Origin: Pseudanabaena sp. BC1403
GTDB taxonomy: Bacteria; Cyanobacteriota; Cyanobacteriia; Pseudanabaenales; Pseudanabaenaceae
NCBI RefSeq assembly: GCF_002914585.1
Contig: NZ_PDDM01000029.1
Span: forward strand, 1 to 64,000
Reading direction: 5' to 3'
DNA length: 64,000 bases
Notes under the pieces: model-generated
The model's database searches: none
What the model was told of the DNA's origin: nothing
What the model saw: the letters and a program-made list of their open reading frames with translations, nothing else
Position numbers and translations under genes: made by a program
Shown here: one piece after another, positions 16,863 through 25,836 of the stretch
Numbering within the stretch: the stretch's first letter is position 1
Layout of the letters: every line of letters begins with the position of its first letter

Positions 16863-19301
16863 TCATTCTAAGTTTGTAAATAATGCTGACAGCTTTCCGA
16901 TCGCAATCTCATACCATTTTTGCATTCTGAGAAGTTCTCCATCAAGAGGTAATGTTGGAGGGAAGTCGCAGATGTAGTTCAATTCTCTCAAAGCCGAGAC
17001 GATCGTACTAGGAGAAATCCACCATTGCTGTGAGATATCTAACAGATTTAATTTCTCTATATTCTCTAAATCAAGAGATTGAACTTGGGCAAGAAATTGA
17101 TCAATAGAAGGGAGTGAAGGAATATGGGAACCGAGATAGATATAATCGGGTTTGGCGATCGCAATTAGCCATTGTAGGTGGGTGAAAGATGGTGGCAAAG
17201 TCCAAAGAACAATCGATTGATAATTGCGATTACGATTTGGGCGATCGCAATCGACATCGCCTTTAAATTTATCGGCAGGGCGATCGCAGCCATATAGCAA
17301 TAACGGACGAGGCAAAGGTCTTGGCGCTTCACTCAATTTCTGCCATTGAGGAAATTTCGTAATTATTGGAGCAGGGTTGTATTGCAACTGCAATTGCTTA
17401 GGCGAATTTTGAGAACTTTCCATTGCTGTACCTGTTGCCTCGCGAATACCAACTACTTCTAATTCTACTGAAGTTGTGTCTTGCCATTGATTCGCACGTA
17501 ACTTATAAGCAATATCCACATAATCAGGCACAGGGCAATATTCTCCCCATCGCCATGCGATCGCCTTCAGCTTTTCACCATTTCCAGTATCCAGCGTAAG
17601 CGAAAGATGTTTGACTTTATCCTTACCGCGAGTCTGTTGAGCTAGTACCCGTACATTTTTACTGTAAAATACGGGGTCAGGATTGCCTAGCCCACAGGGT
17701 TGCAGTCGATCGCAGGTCTGCAACATTGTCATTGAGATGTCACTAATGTCGGCAAGCACGTCAACATTGATTAACGGCATGATGTGACTAGGGAGAAGAT
17801 TTTCGCGATCGGCAAATTCTCTCAATCCGCTTCGCAACTTTTCCATATTCTCCGCAGGAAGCGTAAATCCTCCCGCCGCCTTATGTCCACCGCCTTTATT
17901 CCGTATATTTGCGATATATTCTAGGGAATGGAAGACATGAAATTCGGGAATACCACGTACTGAGAAGCGCACAGTTGCACCTTTATGTTTTGATTCTAAA
18001 TCTTCGTCATGAGCATCCTCATAACTACCAATAAAGACGGGTGCACCGTAGCGTTCGACTAGGCGCGAAGCGACAATACCGATTACGCCGTGATGCCAGC
18101 CATTGCCCTTTGGTAAATCTTGATCGCTGCTAGACAAGGTAGATTTCTTTTTTTTAGTTTTTGCAGGGGTGAGTGCATTTTGAACTTCTCGATCAACAAT
18201 CACCAAAACACGCTCTTGAGTAATATCAAAACCATCTAAACGTCTCTTAGTCATATAGGCGATCGCCTCTTGTTCGATCTCTTTACAAAGATCTTGGCGT
18301 TTACGATTAGTTGCCTCGCATTCTTGCGCTAAAGCGATCGCTTGCCCCATTTCTTCGCAAGTTAACAGGTCAATAATCACTTGCGGATTGCCGATTCGCC
18401 CGATCGCATTAATGCGAGGACCAAGTCCAAATCCGATCGCTTCAGGTTTCAATCCAGTTTGTTTGTCTTTAGCAATTCCCGTTTCGTTAATCAGCGCAAT
18501 AATGCCAATTACTTTAGATTGCGAAAGTAACCGTAAACCCTTTTTCACCAATCGACGATTAATACCAGTTAACGAGGCAAGATCAGCGATCGTGCCGAGT
18601 GTAAATAATTCTAATAAAGGATTTTCTAATTCAGTACGTTTGCCAAAGCGATCGCTTAATTCCAATGCCAACACATAGGCAACCCCAACACCAGCAATCG
18701 CTGCATAAGGTGAATTTGGATCAACCTGATATTTCGGATTGAGAATTGCTGTCGCGGGAGGAATTTTGTTAGGGTCTTCGGGGACTTCGTGATGATCGGT
18801 GACAATTACAGAAATATTTAAGGACTCTGCAAGAGCGATCGCTTCATATGCAGCGATACCATTGTCCACCGTAATAATTAATTTCACATCGCGATCGTGA
18901 CAATCCTGCACGATCCGCGCATTAATTCCATAGCCCTCCGTCATCCGACTCGGAATTTCATATTCCACAATTGCGCCTAATAATCGCAAGGTGCGAATTA
19001 ACAAAGCGGTGCTGGTCATGCCGTCAACATCATAGTCACCACAGATCGTGATGCGATCGCCATTTTTAATGGCTAGTTCAATACGGTCAATACTCCTAAT
19101 TAAGTCAGGAAATTCTTGTTTAGGATCAGGCAAATCTTCCAGTTCAGGATCGAGAAAGATCTTGGCAGCTTCGGGAGTATTAATACCGCGATTTAGCAAA
19201 ACCTGAGCAATTATGGGTGAAAGTCCCGTAGAATCAGCGATCTCTCGTGACAAATCTGGCTGTGGTGAGAAAATCTGCCATCGCTGTTGAGGTAAATGCA
19301 T
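16863..19301 (-). CDS. recJ: Single-strand-specific exonuclease RecJ
   Basis: 5'-3' exonuclease of recombination and mismatch repair. 812 aa, longer than the proteobacterial enzyme because of a C-terminal extension of about 200 residues found in cyanobacteria. DHH phosphoesterase motifs: CGDYDVDGMTS (88-98) and TDHHEV (168-173); the DHHA1 motif GGGHKAAGG is near residue 500, followed by an OB-like domain (LQPCGLGNPDPVF). Start ATG at 19301, with sasA diverging from the same narrow promoter region. Confidence 0.96.
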   Translation of the reverse strand: MHLPQQRWQIFSPQPDLSREIADSTGLSPIIAQVLLNRGINTPEAAKIFLDPELEDLPDPKQEFPDLIRSIDRIELAIKNGDRITICGDYDVDGMTSTALLIRTLRLLGAIVEYEIPSRMTEGYGINARIVQDCHDRDVKLIITVDNGIAAYEAIALAESLNISVIVTDHHEVPEDPNKIPPATAILNPKYQVDPNSPYAAIAGVGVAYVLALELSDRFGKRTELENPLLELFTLGTIADLASLTGINRRLVKKGLRLLSQSKVIGIIALINETGIAKDKQTGLKPEAIGFGLGPRINAIGRIGNPQVIIDLLTCEEMGQAIALAQECEATNRKRQDLCKEIEQEAIAYMTKRRLDGFDITQERVLVIVDREVQNALTPAKTKKKKSTLSSSDQDLPKGNGWHHGVIGIVASRLVERYGAPVFIGSYEDAHDEDLESKHKGATVRFSVRGIPEFHVFHSLEYIANIRNKGGGHKAAGGFTLPAENMEKLRSGLREFADRENLLPSHIMPLINVDVLADISDISMTMLQTCDRLQPCGLGNPDPVFYSKNVRVLAQQTRGKDKVKHLSLTLDTGNGEKLKAIAWRWGEYCPVPDYVDIAYKLRANQWQDTTSVELEVVGIREATGTAMESSQNSPKQLQLQYNPAPIITKFPQWQKLSEAPRPLPRPLLLYGCDRPADKFKGDVDCDRPNRNRNYQSIVLWTLPPSFTHLQWLIAIAKPDYIYLGSHIPSLPSIDQFLAQVQSLDLENIEKLNLLDISQQWWISPSTIVSALRELNYICDFPPTLPLDGELLRMQKWYEIAIGKLSALFTNLE

Positions 19302-19361
19302 GAGAACAATAATATAATTATTAAGAATGTCTTAAAAAATCCGTTGCGAGTCCGAAAAGTA

Positions 19362-20474
19362 ATGAGGACTATTCCAACATTACCTGAATCAACCCTACAA
19401 CTCTTACTATTTATTGACGATCGCCCCAAGGCAAAAGATTTAGTCAAGGATGTGGAGGAATTTTTGCAACGAGAAAGTGATTGTCGATCCGAACTCCAAA
19501 TTATTAATGTCGCCAGTCAGCCACAACTTGCCGAACTATTTAAAGTGGTCATGTCACCAGCCTTGCTCAAATTATCACCTTTACCAAGACAAACGATCGC
19601 GGGGAAAAACATACTCAAACAGCTAGAAAATAGCTTGGATACTTGGAAACAGCAGGTATTAGACAAAACAAATAACCATCCGCCTGAACTTGCTCAGAAT
19701 ATTGACTACATGAATGAAGTTGCACGTCTTGCTGATGACGTATTTAGACTGTCGCAAGAGAAATCTGAAATTGAAGAGCAAATTCGTTTTAAGGATCGCG
19801 TGTTAGGGATGCTAGCTCATGATCTGCGAAACCCCCTAACCGCAATTTTATTAGCGATCGACACCATCGAAAAAAGCGGCGACAAAATCGATCCGCAAAT
19901 GGTATCTCGTCTACTCAAACATGCTCGCAACAAAGCACGGGATGCCGATAACATGATTACCGACATTCTCGAAGCAGGACGGGGGGCTAATGCCCAATTT
20001 CGCACCCAACGACAAAAAATCCAATTTGATCAGCTTTGTCATAGCGTATTGAGCGATTTTTATTTCAGTAAATGTCTTGAGGGAAAGCACCAAAAATTAG
20101 TCAAGGATATTCCTAACGATTTGCCGCCTGTTTATGTAGATCAAGAAAAAATTCGTCAAGTTTTAATAAATCTCTTAGGCAACGCTACTAAATACACCCC
20201 CGAAGGCGGCAAAATAGAGCTTACAGTCATGCATCGCACTGCCCAAAAGATTGAAGTTAGCATTACTGACAACGGCCTTGGGATTCCTGCAGAAATGCGC
20301 GATCGCGTATTTGAGGAGCGTTATCGTCTAGAACGCGATGGTGATGCCGATGGCTATGGTATTGGTTTATCACTATGCCGCCGTATTATTACCGCCCACT
20401 ATGGTCACATCTGGGTTGATGACGCGATCGGCAAAAAAGGCAGTTGCTTCCGCTTTACGCTTCCCGTTTATTAA
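19362..20474 (+). CDS. sasA: Adaptive-response sensory kinase SasA (clock output)
   Basis: Histidine kinase that reads the KaiC phosphorylation state and phosphorylates RpaA. The N-terminal KaiB-like thioredoxin fold is clear: LQLLLFIDDRPKAKDLV, then LQIINVASQPQLAELFKVVMSPALLKLSPLPRQ. A helical stretch leads to the HisKA box MLAHDLRNPLTA, followed by NATKYTPEGG (N box), DNGLGIP and GYGIGLSLC. Start chosen at ATG 19362 (370 aa), which fits SasA length; an upstream in-frame ATG at 19296 would overlap recJ and add 22 basic residues. kai genes are not in the window. Confidence 0.95.
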   Translation: MRTIPTLPESTLQLLLFIDDRPKAKDLVKDVEEFLQRESDCRSELQIINVASQPQLAELFKVVMSPALLKLSPLPRQTIAGKNILKQLENSLDTWKQQVLDKTNNHPPELAQNIDYMNEVARLADDVFRLSQEKSEIEEQIRFKDRVLGMLAHDLRNPLTAILLAIDTIEKSGDKIDPQMVSRLLKHARNKARDADNMITDILEAGRGANAQFRTQRQKIQFDQLCHSVLSDFYFSKCLEGKHQKLVKDIPNDLPPVYVDQEKIRQVLINLLGNATKYTPEGGKIELTVMHRTAQKIEVSITDNGLGIPAEMRDRVFEERYRLERDGDADGYGIGLSLCRRIITAHYGHIWVDDAIGKKGSCFRFTLPVY

Positions 20475-20477
20475 TGA

Positions 20478-20510
20478 AAAAAAGAGGGGGTAAAACACCC
20501 TCTTTTTTTG
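20478..20510 (+). terminator. Rho-independent terminator of sasA
   Basis: A-rich left arm, GAGGG...CCCTC stem with a short loop, and a T7 run directly after the sasA stop. Symmetric, so it may also serve the convergent Z-ISO gene. Confidence 0.85.
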
Positions 20511-20521
20511 ATTTGAATTTT

Positions 20522-21307
20522 TTACCAATTTACATTTGCAGATGCAGTAATTGCGATCGGGTGTAGCCATCTAAATAAAACAATCGTAATTGCAACACCA
20601 ATATAAGCAGGGCGCACAAATTCTTTTAAAACTAATTGCTGACGACCTTGAGCGATCGCCACAAATGGCAATACTGAAGTCCGCTCCTTCACCGCTAAGA
20701 AAGCATCGCCATATCGTTTGAACAAACGCTGATCGCCATGCCACACAGCGTATAAATGATAGATAACTAATGCGATCGCTGTTACCAATGTAAAAGACGT
20801 TCCTACCCAAAGTGCATGAGCTATGCCCCATAGACATTGACCAATCATCTGTGGATGGCGACAAATACGAATGATCCCCGTTTCAAATAAATGTACCTCT
20901 GGCTTTTTGATCGCAGCAACTTCAGTTAAGTTAAACGTAGCAGGATAAAGAAAAAGAAATGAAATTGCTGAAAGAATCAATACAAACTCACTTACGCCCG
21001 TAACTCCTTGTACATTCCACAACTGTTCACCGTCATAACGATGGTTGAAGAAATAAATAAGTAGTACTACCGCAAGGGGAATGCTAACTAGTGCAAAAAT
21101 TACTCGATATAGCCTTGCTCCAATCCGTTCCTCTGCCCACATCCGTAATTCGGCAAGCCCACTATGGGCGATCGCAAAGGTCAAAATCAGCCCCAACATT
21201 ACAAAATGGGTGAAGTAAGTCGAGAAGAAGGAGCTAAGAGAGGTCATATTAAAACTATTAACTTTAGTGATGGCGGTGCTTTGCACCATTCTCACTAGTT
21301 TATCCAT
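20522..21307 (-). CDS. 15-cis-zeta-carotene isomerase (NnrU family)
   Basis: Integral membrane heme enzyme that isomerises the 15-cis bond of zeta-carotene between phytoene desaturation and zeta-carotene desaturation. 261 aa with 6-7 hydrophobic segments. Residues shared with plant Z-ISO, as I recall it: HSGLAELR.W.EE.IGAR.YR, FNHRYDGEQLWN, FLYPATFNL.EVAA, ETGIIRI.RHPQM.GQ.LW..AHALW, RYG.AF...K.RTSVLPF. The RHPQM His and AH His are candidates for heme ligation. The start overlaps the upstream SemiSWEET end by 8 bases; internal Met20 (MTSLSSFFST) is a possible alternative start. Confidence 0.88.
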   Translation of the reverse strand: MDKLVRMVQSTAITKVNSFNMTSLSSFFSTYFTHFVMLGLILTFAIAHSGLAELRMWAEERIGARLYRVIFALVSIPLAVVLLIYFFNHRYDGEQLWNVQGVTGVSEFVLILSAISFLFLYPATFNLTEVAAIKKPEVHLFETGIIRICRHPQMIGQCLWGIAHALWVGTSFTLVTAIALVIYHLYAVWHGDQRLFKRYGDAFLAVKERTSVLPFVAIAQGRQQLVLKEFVRPAYIGVAITIVLFRWLHPIAITASANVNW

Positions 21308-21554
21308 ATTTAAGTTTAAATCGTAAAATCAGTAGATTCAAAATCAAGGTAATGCCATTAGCAAGGTAGATGGGTGCAGCATTTACTAATAAGCCGTAAA
21401 TTAGCCAGAGCGTTATCCCAGCAATAAAAGTAACCAACATTGGCAAAGAAATATCCTTAGTTGAGTGCGATCGCCAAACCTTAATTACTTGGGGCAAAAA
21501 AGCAATAGTTGTTAGAGATGCAGCTGTAAATCCAAGAATATTGGTGAAATCCAT
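21300..21554 (-). CDS. SemiSWEET / PQ-loop protein
   Basis: 84-residue protein with three predicted transmembrane helices, one triple-helix-bundle unit of SWEET sugar transporters, which works as a dimer. The PQ motif is in TIAFLPQVIKVWR (about 16-28), followed by STKDISLPML and GITLWLIYGLL, as in bacterial SemiSWEETs. Overlaps the Z-ISO gene by 8 bases, so the two are translationally coupled, although no functional link is known. Confidence 0.9.
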   Translation of the reverse strand: MDFTNILGFTAASLTTIAFLPQVIKVWRSHSTKDISLPMLVTFIAGITLWLIYGLLVNAAPIYLANGITLILNLLILRFKLKYG

Positions 21555-21570
21555 GAGTTCAATAAATAGG

Positions 21571-21610
21571 ATAATTTGGGATGTTCTGCTCAGCAGAGCA
21601 TCCCAAATTA
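21571..21610. repeat. Long intergenic palindrome upstream of coaE
   Basis: AATTTGGGATG.TCTGCT...AGCAGA.CATCCCAAATT: arms of about 18 bases with one G-T pair, in the 68-base gap between divergent SemiSWEET and coaE genes. Being between two starts it cannot be an ordinary terminator; it could be an operator or a 5'-leader structure. Confidence 0.7.
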
Positions 21611-21622
21611 GAATTAAATCAC

Positions 21623-22231
21623 ATGAATCAGCGCATCATTGGCATCACAGGAGGCATTGCCACAGGTAAAACCACCGTCTCTGATTATTTGCATCAGACC
21701 TATGGACTGCCAATTCTTGATGCTGATTTATATGCTAGACAAGCTTTAACAGGCGATAGCCTTGCAAAACTCCGCGATCGCTATGGCAAATTAATCTTTG
21801 ATGATCAAGGAAACCTTGATCGCCGCAAGTTGGGCGCGATCGTATTTGAGAGCGAAATCGAGCGTCAATGGCTGGAAAGACTAATCCATCCCTATGTCCA
21901 AGAATGCTTAATTGCTGAAGCACAACATTTAGAGCCATCAACGGTGGTAATGGTGATTCCCTTACTGTTTGAGGCAAAAATGGAAGACTTAGTGACCGAG
22001 ACATGGGCGATCGCTTGCGATCCCCAACAACAGTTGCAAAGACTAATTAACCGCAATCATCTTTCAGAATCTGAAGCGCTACAGAGAATCTCTAGTCAAA
22101 TGTCTCAATCTGAAAAAATTGAATTAGCTGACATAATAATAGTTAACTCTGATAATACCGAAGAGCTATTTTTTCAAGTTGATCAAGCGCTACTTAACTC
22201 ATCACACGGCATATTTTTAAACGTGAGTTGA
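21623..22231 (+). CDS. coaE: Dephospho-CoA kinase
   Basis: Last step of coenzyme A synthesis. From the ATG at 21623 the product is 202 aa, starting MNQRIIGITGGIATGKTT with the P-loop at residues 9-16; DADLYARQ, the LIHPYV motif and VVMVIPLLFEA follow in the family order. The frame is open back to 21581 but that would run through a palindrome. The last 15 bases overlap the convergent Uma2 gene. Confidence 0.95.
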   Translation: MNQRIIGITGGIATGKTTVSDYLHQTYGLPILDADLYARQALTGDSLAKLRDRYGKLIFDDQGNLDRRKLGAIVFESEIERQWLERLIHPYVQECLIAEAQHLEPSTVVMVIPLLFEAKMEDLVTETWAIACDPQQQLQRLINRNHLSESEALQRISSQMSQSEKIELADIIIVNSDNTEELFFQVDQALLNSSHGIFLNVS

Positions 22232-22861
22232 TATCGCCCATTGGCGTACCTGCTGAATCAAAGCATTTTCTTTGAGAGTACTTTTGAGTTCTAAAAAATT
22301 CTGAAGATCGCTAGTTCTTAGTAAAGGAAAAGCAATACTATAATCATTCAAAGAATAGTGTGCGCCGACTAAATAATGAATCGTAATTACCTGCCCGTCA
22401 TAGCGCCAAACTTCAGGTACGCCTAATTGGGCATAGATAGAAAATCGATTCAGCGAACTACTCGTAATATCAATTTCGATCGCTAAATCTGGTGGCGGAT
22501 CGAGTTGTAAATCAATCTTGTCTTTACCCCAAACCTTCGCTTCATTCTGGATGTAATAGCATTGATCTGGTTCTAGACCTCTTGCTAAATCTTCGCGATC
22601 GCAAGTCATCGAACCTAAACTAAGAATTTCCATTCCTAGTGTCTCAGTCAGAGCCTCGACAATGCGACCCAAAATCTTTTTATAATTTTCGTGCAGGTCA
22701 GATGGCATCCGAATTTCTAACAGCCCATTGTCATAGGTGAGGCGCTTACTGGGCTGAGATTCTAAATCATCGGCGATCGCACGATACGTCTCCCATCTTA
22801 TCGATGGCAGCAATATATGATTACTTGCGCGATCGCTAGATTTAGGCAGAATTGCCGTCAT
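22217..22861 (-). CDS. Uma2 family (DUF820) putative endonuclease
   Basis: 214 aa, a family expanded in cyanobacteria. PD-(D/E)XK-like core: RLTYDNGLLEIRMPS, GLEPDQCYYI and PPPDLAIEIDITSSS with the conserved Asp/Glu, then YAQLGVPEVWRYDG. In vivo role unknown; many copies per genome and mobility are usual. The 3' end overlaps coaE tail-to-tail and the start lies 5 bases past the secG stop, so it may be cotranscribed with secG. Confidence 0.9.
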   Translation of the reverse strand: MTAILPKSSDRASNHILLPSIRWETYRAIADDLESQPSKRLTYDNGLLEIRMPSDLHENYKKILGRIVEALTETLGMEILSLGSMTCDREDLARGLEPDQCYYIQNEAKVWGKDKIDLQLDPPPDLAIEIDITSSSLNRFSIYAQLGVPEVWRYDGQVITIHYLVGAHYSLNDYSIAFPLLRTSDLQNFLELKSTLKENALIQQVRQWAISTHV

Positions 22862-22865
22862 GTTA

Positions 22866-23216
22866 TTACTGAGGTTTTTCTGGAGTTGTTGCTGGAGTTG
22901 TTGCTGGCAAATTTAGAGGGATTGGTTGTGCATTAGGTGCAGTCTGAGTTGCAGGAGCAACTTGTGCAGGGATCGGAGCCGTTACCGTTGGCTTAGTAAG
23001 CCAACCACCACTAAGCATCACTGTTAAGCCCAAAAAAGCTGCGGTTAAAAACCAAGTGACTCGATTGAGAGCTGTTTCTGCGCTTTTGGTACTTGAGAAC
23101 AATTGAGCTTGACCACTAAAGCCACCCAGACCATCACTTTTAGGACTATGTAAGAGAATTAAGACCACTAAGCAAATAGCAACAATAGACCAGACTATTT
23201 TTAAGGTTTCGTACAT
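22866..23216 (-). CDS. secG: Preprotein translocase subunit SecG
   Basis: Small Sec translocon subunit, 116 aa. Two transmembrane helices: residues 5-23 (VWSIVAICLVVLILLH) and 54-72, separated by the conserved SPKSDGLGGFSGQAQLF segment. The Pro/Ala/Thr-rich tail after residue 80, with a TTPATTPEKP-type repeat encoded by GTTGTTGCTGGA units, is longer than in most SecG proteins. Confidence 0.94.
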   Translation of the reverse strand: MYETLKIVWSIVAICLVVLILLHSPKSDGLGGFSGQAQLFSSTKSAETALNRVTWFLTAAFLGLTVMLSGGWLTKPTVTAPIPAQVAPATQTAPNAQPIPLNLPATTPATTPEKPQ

Positions 23217-23270
23217 TTTTAGATAGTTTTCTTTATATGGTTTTCTATAAACAGCTTAACGCATCTACTA

Positions 23271-23354
23271 AGTAGCTAAGCAAAATTAAATGTAAAACCC
23301 AAAATCTGTACCGCCCGCGTAGCGGGCGGTACAGATTTTGGGTTTAAATTAGGC
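23271..23354. repeat. AGTAGCTAAG palindromic repeat, copy 1
   Basis: Contains a perfect 24-bp stem with a GTA loop (23295-23345): AAACCCAAAATCTGTACCG...CGGTACAGATTTTGGGTTT. The left edge AGTAGCTAAGCAAAATTAAAT matches copies at 28547 and 47492. Its right side runs into the ntcA stop codon at 23349-23351, so it also serves as the ntcA 3' end. Confidence 0.85.
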
Positions 23355-24011
23355 AAATTGCTGACCTAACTCAATCGGGTTATGCACTGTAATTCGTTTT
23401 TTTGAAATTGCGATCATTTTTTGCTTGCGCAAATCGCCCAGCAATCGAGTTACCGTTACTCGTGTGGAGCCGATCGCTTCCGCGATCGCCTGATGGGATA
23501 GCTTCAAATCAATCGTTACGCCGTCAGTCGAAGGTGTACCAAAGTCACGACAAAGAATTAGCAAAAAGCTTACTAGCCTTGATCCCATGTCCCGATGGGC
23601 AAGCGTCTCAATCATCATCTCCGTTTGCAAAATCCTTGATGACAATCCGCGCAATAATACCATCGGCAATTCAGAATCTTCCTTCAGAGCCTTTTCAACC
23701 TGATCAATCGGTACAGAAAGCAACTCGACAGGCGTAAAGGCAACTGCATGATAAAAGCGATCGGAGCGATTGCCAGTAATCAAAGACAAAACTCCAAACA
23801 CACTATTTTCACGTAATAGGGCAACAGTAATTTCTTCACCTGCTTCATAAACTCTAGAAAGTTTTACAGCACCCTTAACCAAAAAGTAAAAACGTTCAGC
23901 AGGATCGCCAGGAAAAAAAATCGTCTTACCGCGTTCAAACGTTTCCGTCATGGGTGGGAACATCCCCCCATTCATTTCGCGAAAGACTTCAACAAGAGCA
24001 CGGTCAGCCAA
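23349..24011 (-). CDS. ntcA: Global nitrogen regulator NtcA
   Basis: CRP/FNR-family activator that binds 2-oxoglutarate and GTA-N8-TAC sites to switch on nitrogen assimilation. 220 aa: cNMP-binding beta-roll residues 25-120 ([30 protein letters not shown]), dimer helix, then the HTH ([26 protein letters not shown], about 170-195). Sequence is the standard cyanobacterial NtcA throughout. Confidence 0.97.
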   Translation of the reverse strand: MADRALVEVFREMNGGMFPPMTETFERGKTIFFPGDPAERFYFLVKGAVKLSRVYEAGEEITVALLRENSVFGVLSLITGNRSDRFYHAVAFTPVELLSVPIDQVEKALKEDSELPMVLLRGLSSRILQTEMMIETLAHRDMGSRLVSFLLILCRDFGTPSTDGVTIDLKLSHQAIAEAIGSTRVTVTRLLGDLRKQKMIAISKKRITVHNPIELGQQFA

Positions 24012-24684
24012 TCTTATATATCCTCTTTAACCAAAAACAAAACAATATATAAAGCATCATTTATACCTATTCTAAAAATGAAGTTGCCATTTTTAGAACA
24101 TCAAAACCTTGCTGGGTTTGATTTTTAATTCTTGAAAGTGCTACTACACTTTCGAGAATTGGTATTAGATTTTATTCAGACGAGAAAACAGACAATCTAT
24201 CAAAAAATCGTAATCAATTGCGATCACCAATCTTTAGAAAAGTATCAGCAACTTTAATTATGAAACTAATTTTGGGATTTTCAACACCTAAAGTGCCGAA
24301 AATCCCAAAATTAGTTGTGATGGAAGCCTATTGATAGAGGGTCTTTATCACAAATAATGACAATTGCATGGAAAGTACGTCAGCAAACAATCGAGTGGAG
24401 TGACATATGTTGATTTGCATCTAAATGTACAAAGATAATCTACATGTAGATCGCTTGTACATTCACTTAAAATCATGACTATATAAAGCCTTTAAAACTC
24501 CTTTAATTCGTCAAAATAGGTCATAACTTTAGAAAGTTTGTCTAGCAATTGATATGAGTATTCTCACTTAAACTTACTACATAATTGCAATTTGTATCAT
24601 ACTGCACATTTTCTTGAATTAAGTATGATTGCGAAAATGATTACGAAATAAAAACTGACATATTCAAGAAATAAATGGCGATCG
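24012..24684. promoter_or_regulatory. ntcA upstream region with nested dyads and palindromes
   Basis: 673 bases between prs and ntcA (both leftward), all upstream of ntcA. Holds: a hairpin 24070-24098 (TTCTAAAAATG/CATTTTTAGAA); a family-B palindrome 24127-24160; a stem 24262-24323 (AACTAATTTTGGGATTTTC and complement); and at 24424-24463 the near-concentric dyads AATGTACAA...TTGTACATT and CTACATGTAG. No canonical GTA-N8-TAC NtcA box was found; GTA-N9-TAC occurs at 24446-24460. Confidence 0.6.
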
Positions 24685-25683
24685 CTATCTAAACATGCTA
24701 CTTACCGAAGTATCTTCGTGAACACGCCAGATTGTCTCACCTAAGAGGTCAGCAACTGATAGTACCCGCAATTGAGGAAAGTAGTTCTCCTGTCTTACAG
24801 GTGTCGAGTTGGTGACGATTACTTCTTCAAACACGCCACTTGATAAACGATCAATCGCTGGCGGTGAAAAAATAGCATGGGTTGCGCAAGCGTAAACTTG
24901 TCGCGCCCCCTCTTTTCTCAACAGCTTAGCCGCTTCGTAAATCGTCCCAGCCGTATCAATCATGTCATCGACAAGAACAGCAGTTTTACCCGACACATCT
25001 CCAATCACATTCATCACTTCAGCCACATTATGACTCTGGCGACGCTTATCAATGATTGCTAAAGGAGCATCATCAAGTTTTTTGGCAAAAGCACGAGCAC
25101 GAGCTACCCCCCCTACATCTGGTGAAACCACCACTAAGTCAGGTAGCTTCTTTTCATTGAGATAGTCAAATAAAACTGGTGAGCCATAAACATGATCGCA
25201 AGGAATATCGAAATATCCTTGGATTTGAGCTGAGTGCAAGTCCATCGCAATCACACGATCGGCTCCAGACTGCACGATTAAGTTAGCAACTAATTTCGCG
25301 GTGATAGACTCTCGTCCTGCGGTTTTGCGATCGGCGCGGGCATAGCCGTAGTAGGGCATTACTGCGGTGATCTGTCTTGCTGATGCGCGACGGCAGGCAT
25401 CAATCATAATCAATAATTCAGTCAAATGGTCGTTAACAGGGCGACAGGTCGGTTGGATTAAATAAACATCACAACCCCGAATCGATTCCTGTACTTGCAC
25501 GTAGACTTCCCCGTCAGCGAAATTTTTTCGCACCATAGGCCCTAGTTCTATACCTAAATAACGGGAAATCTCTTGGGCAAGTGGCAAGTTTGCTGAGCCA
25601 GCAAACAGCCTAAGTCGGTCTTCACCACTATTTAAAGAAGGTAGTCGGTGAATTCCATGCCTAGTAGTCGTTAAGTGTGTCAC
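24685..25683 (-). CDS. prs: Ribose-phosphate pyrophosphokinase
   Basis: Makes PRPP from ribose 5-phosphate and ATP for nucleotide, His and Trp synthesis. 332 aa with FADGEVYVQVQESIRGCDV, DLHSAQIQGYF (flexible loop / metal site), and the PRPP-binding VVLVDDMIDTAGT-type motif at about residue 240. A Thr/His-rich N-terminal lead (MTHLTTTRHGIHRLP) precedes the domain, as in other cyanobacteria. Confidence 0.97.
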   Translation of the reverse strand: MTHLTTTRHGIHRLPSLNSGEDRLRLFAGSANLPLAQEISRYLGIELGPMVRKNFADGEVYVQVQESIRGCDVYLIQPTCRPVNDHLTELLIMIDACRRASARQITAVMPYYGYARADRKTAGRESITAKLVANLIVQSGADRVIAMDLHSAQIQGYFDIPCDHVYGSPVLFDYLNEKKLPDLVVVSPDVGGVARARAFAKKLDDAPLAIIDKRRQSHNVAEVMNVIGDVSGKTAVLVDDMIDTAGTIYEAAKLLRKEGARQVYACATHAIFSPPAIDRLSSGVFEEVIVTNSTPVRQENYFPQLRVLSVADLLGETIWRVHEDTSVSSMFR

Positions 25684-25836
25684 TGCAATTTATCAGGAGG
25701 TAACATAGCCATCATTCTATTGTCAGGCTTAATTCGCTATTCGTACTATCTGTTTATGATTAAATTAGATATTTTTTTTCAGCCAGCATGAAATAAGAGC
25801 CGTAAATTAGAAGCACAGCCTCTAAATTTATGGCTC

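Noticed and set aside
24446-24460. NtcA autoregulatory box upstream of ntcA.
   Set aside because: The spacing is GTA-N9-TAC, not N8, and it lies about 435 bases from the start; reported only as part of a dyad.
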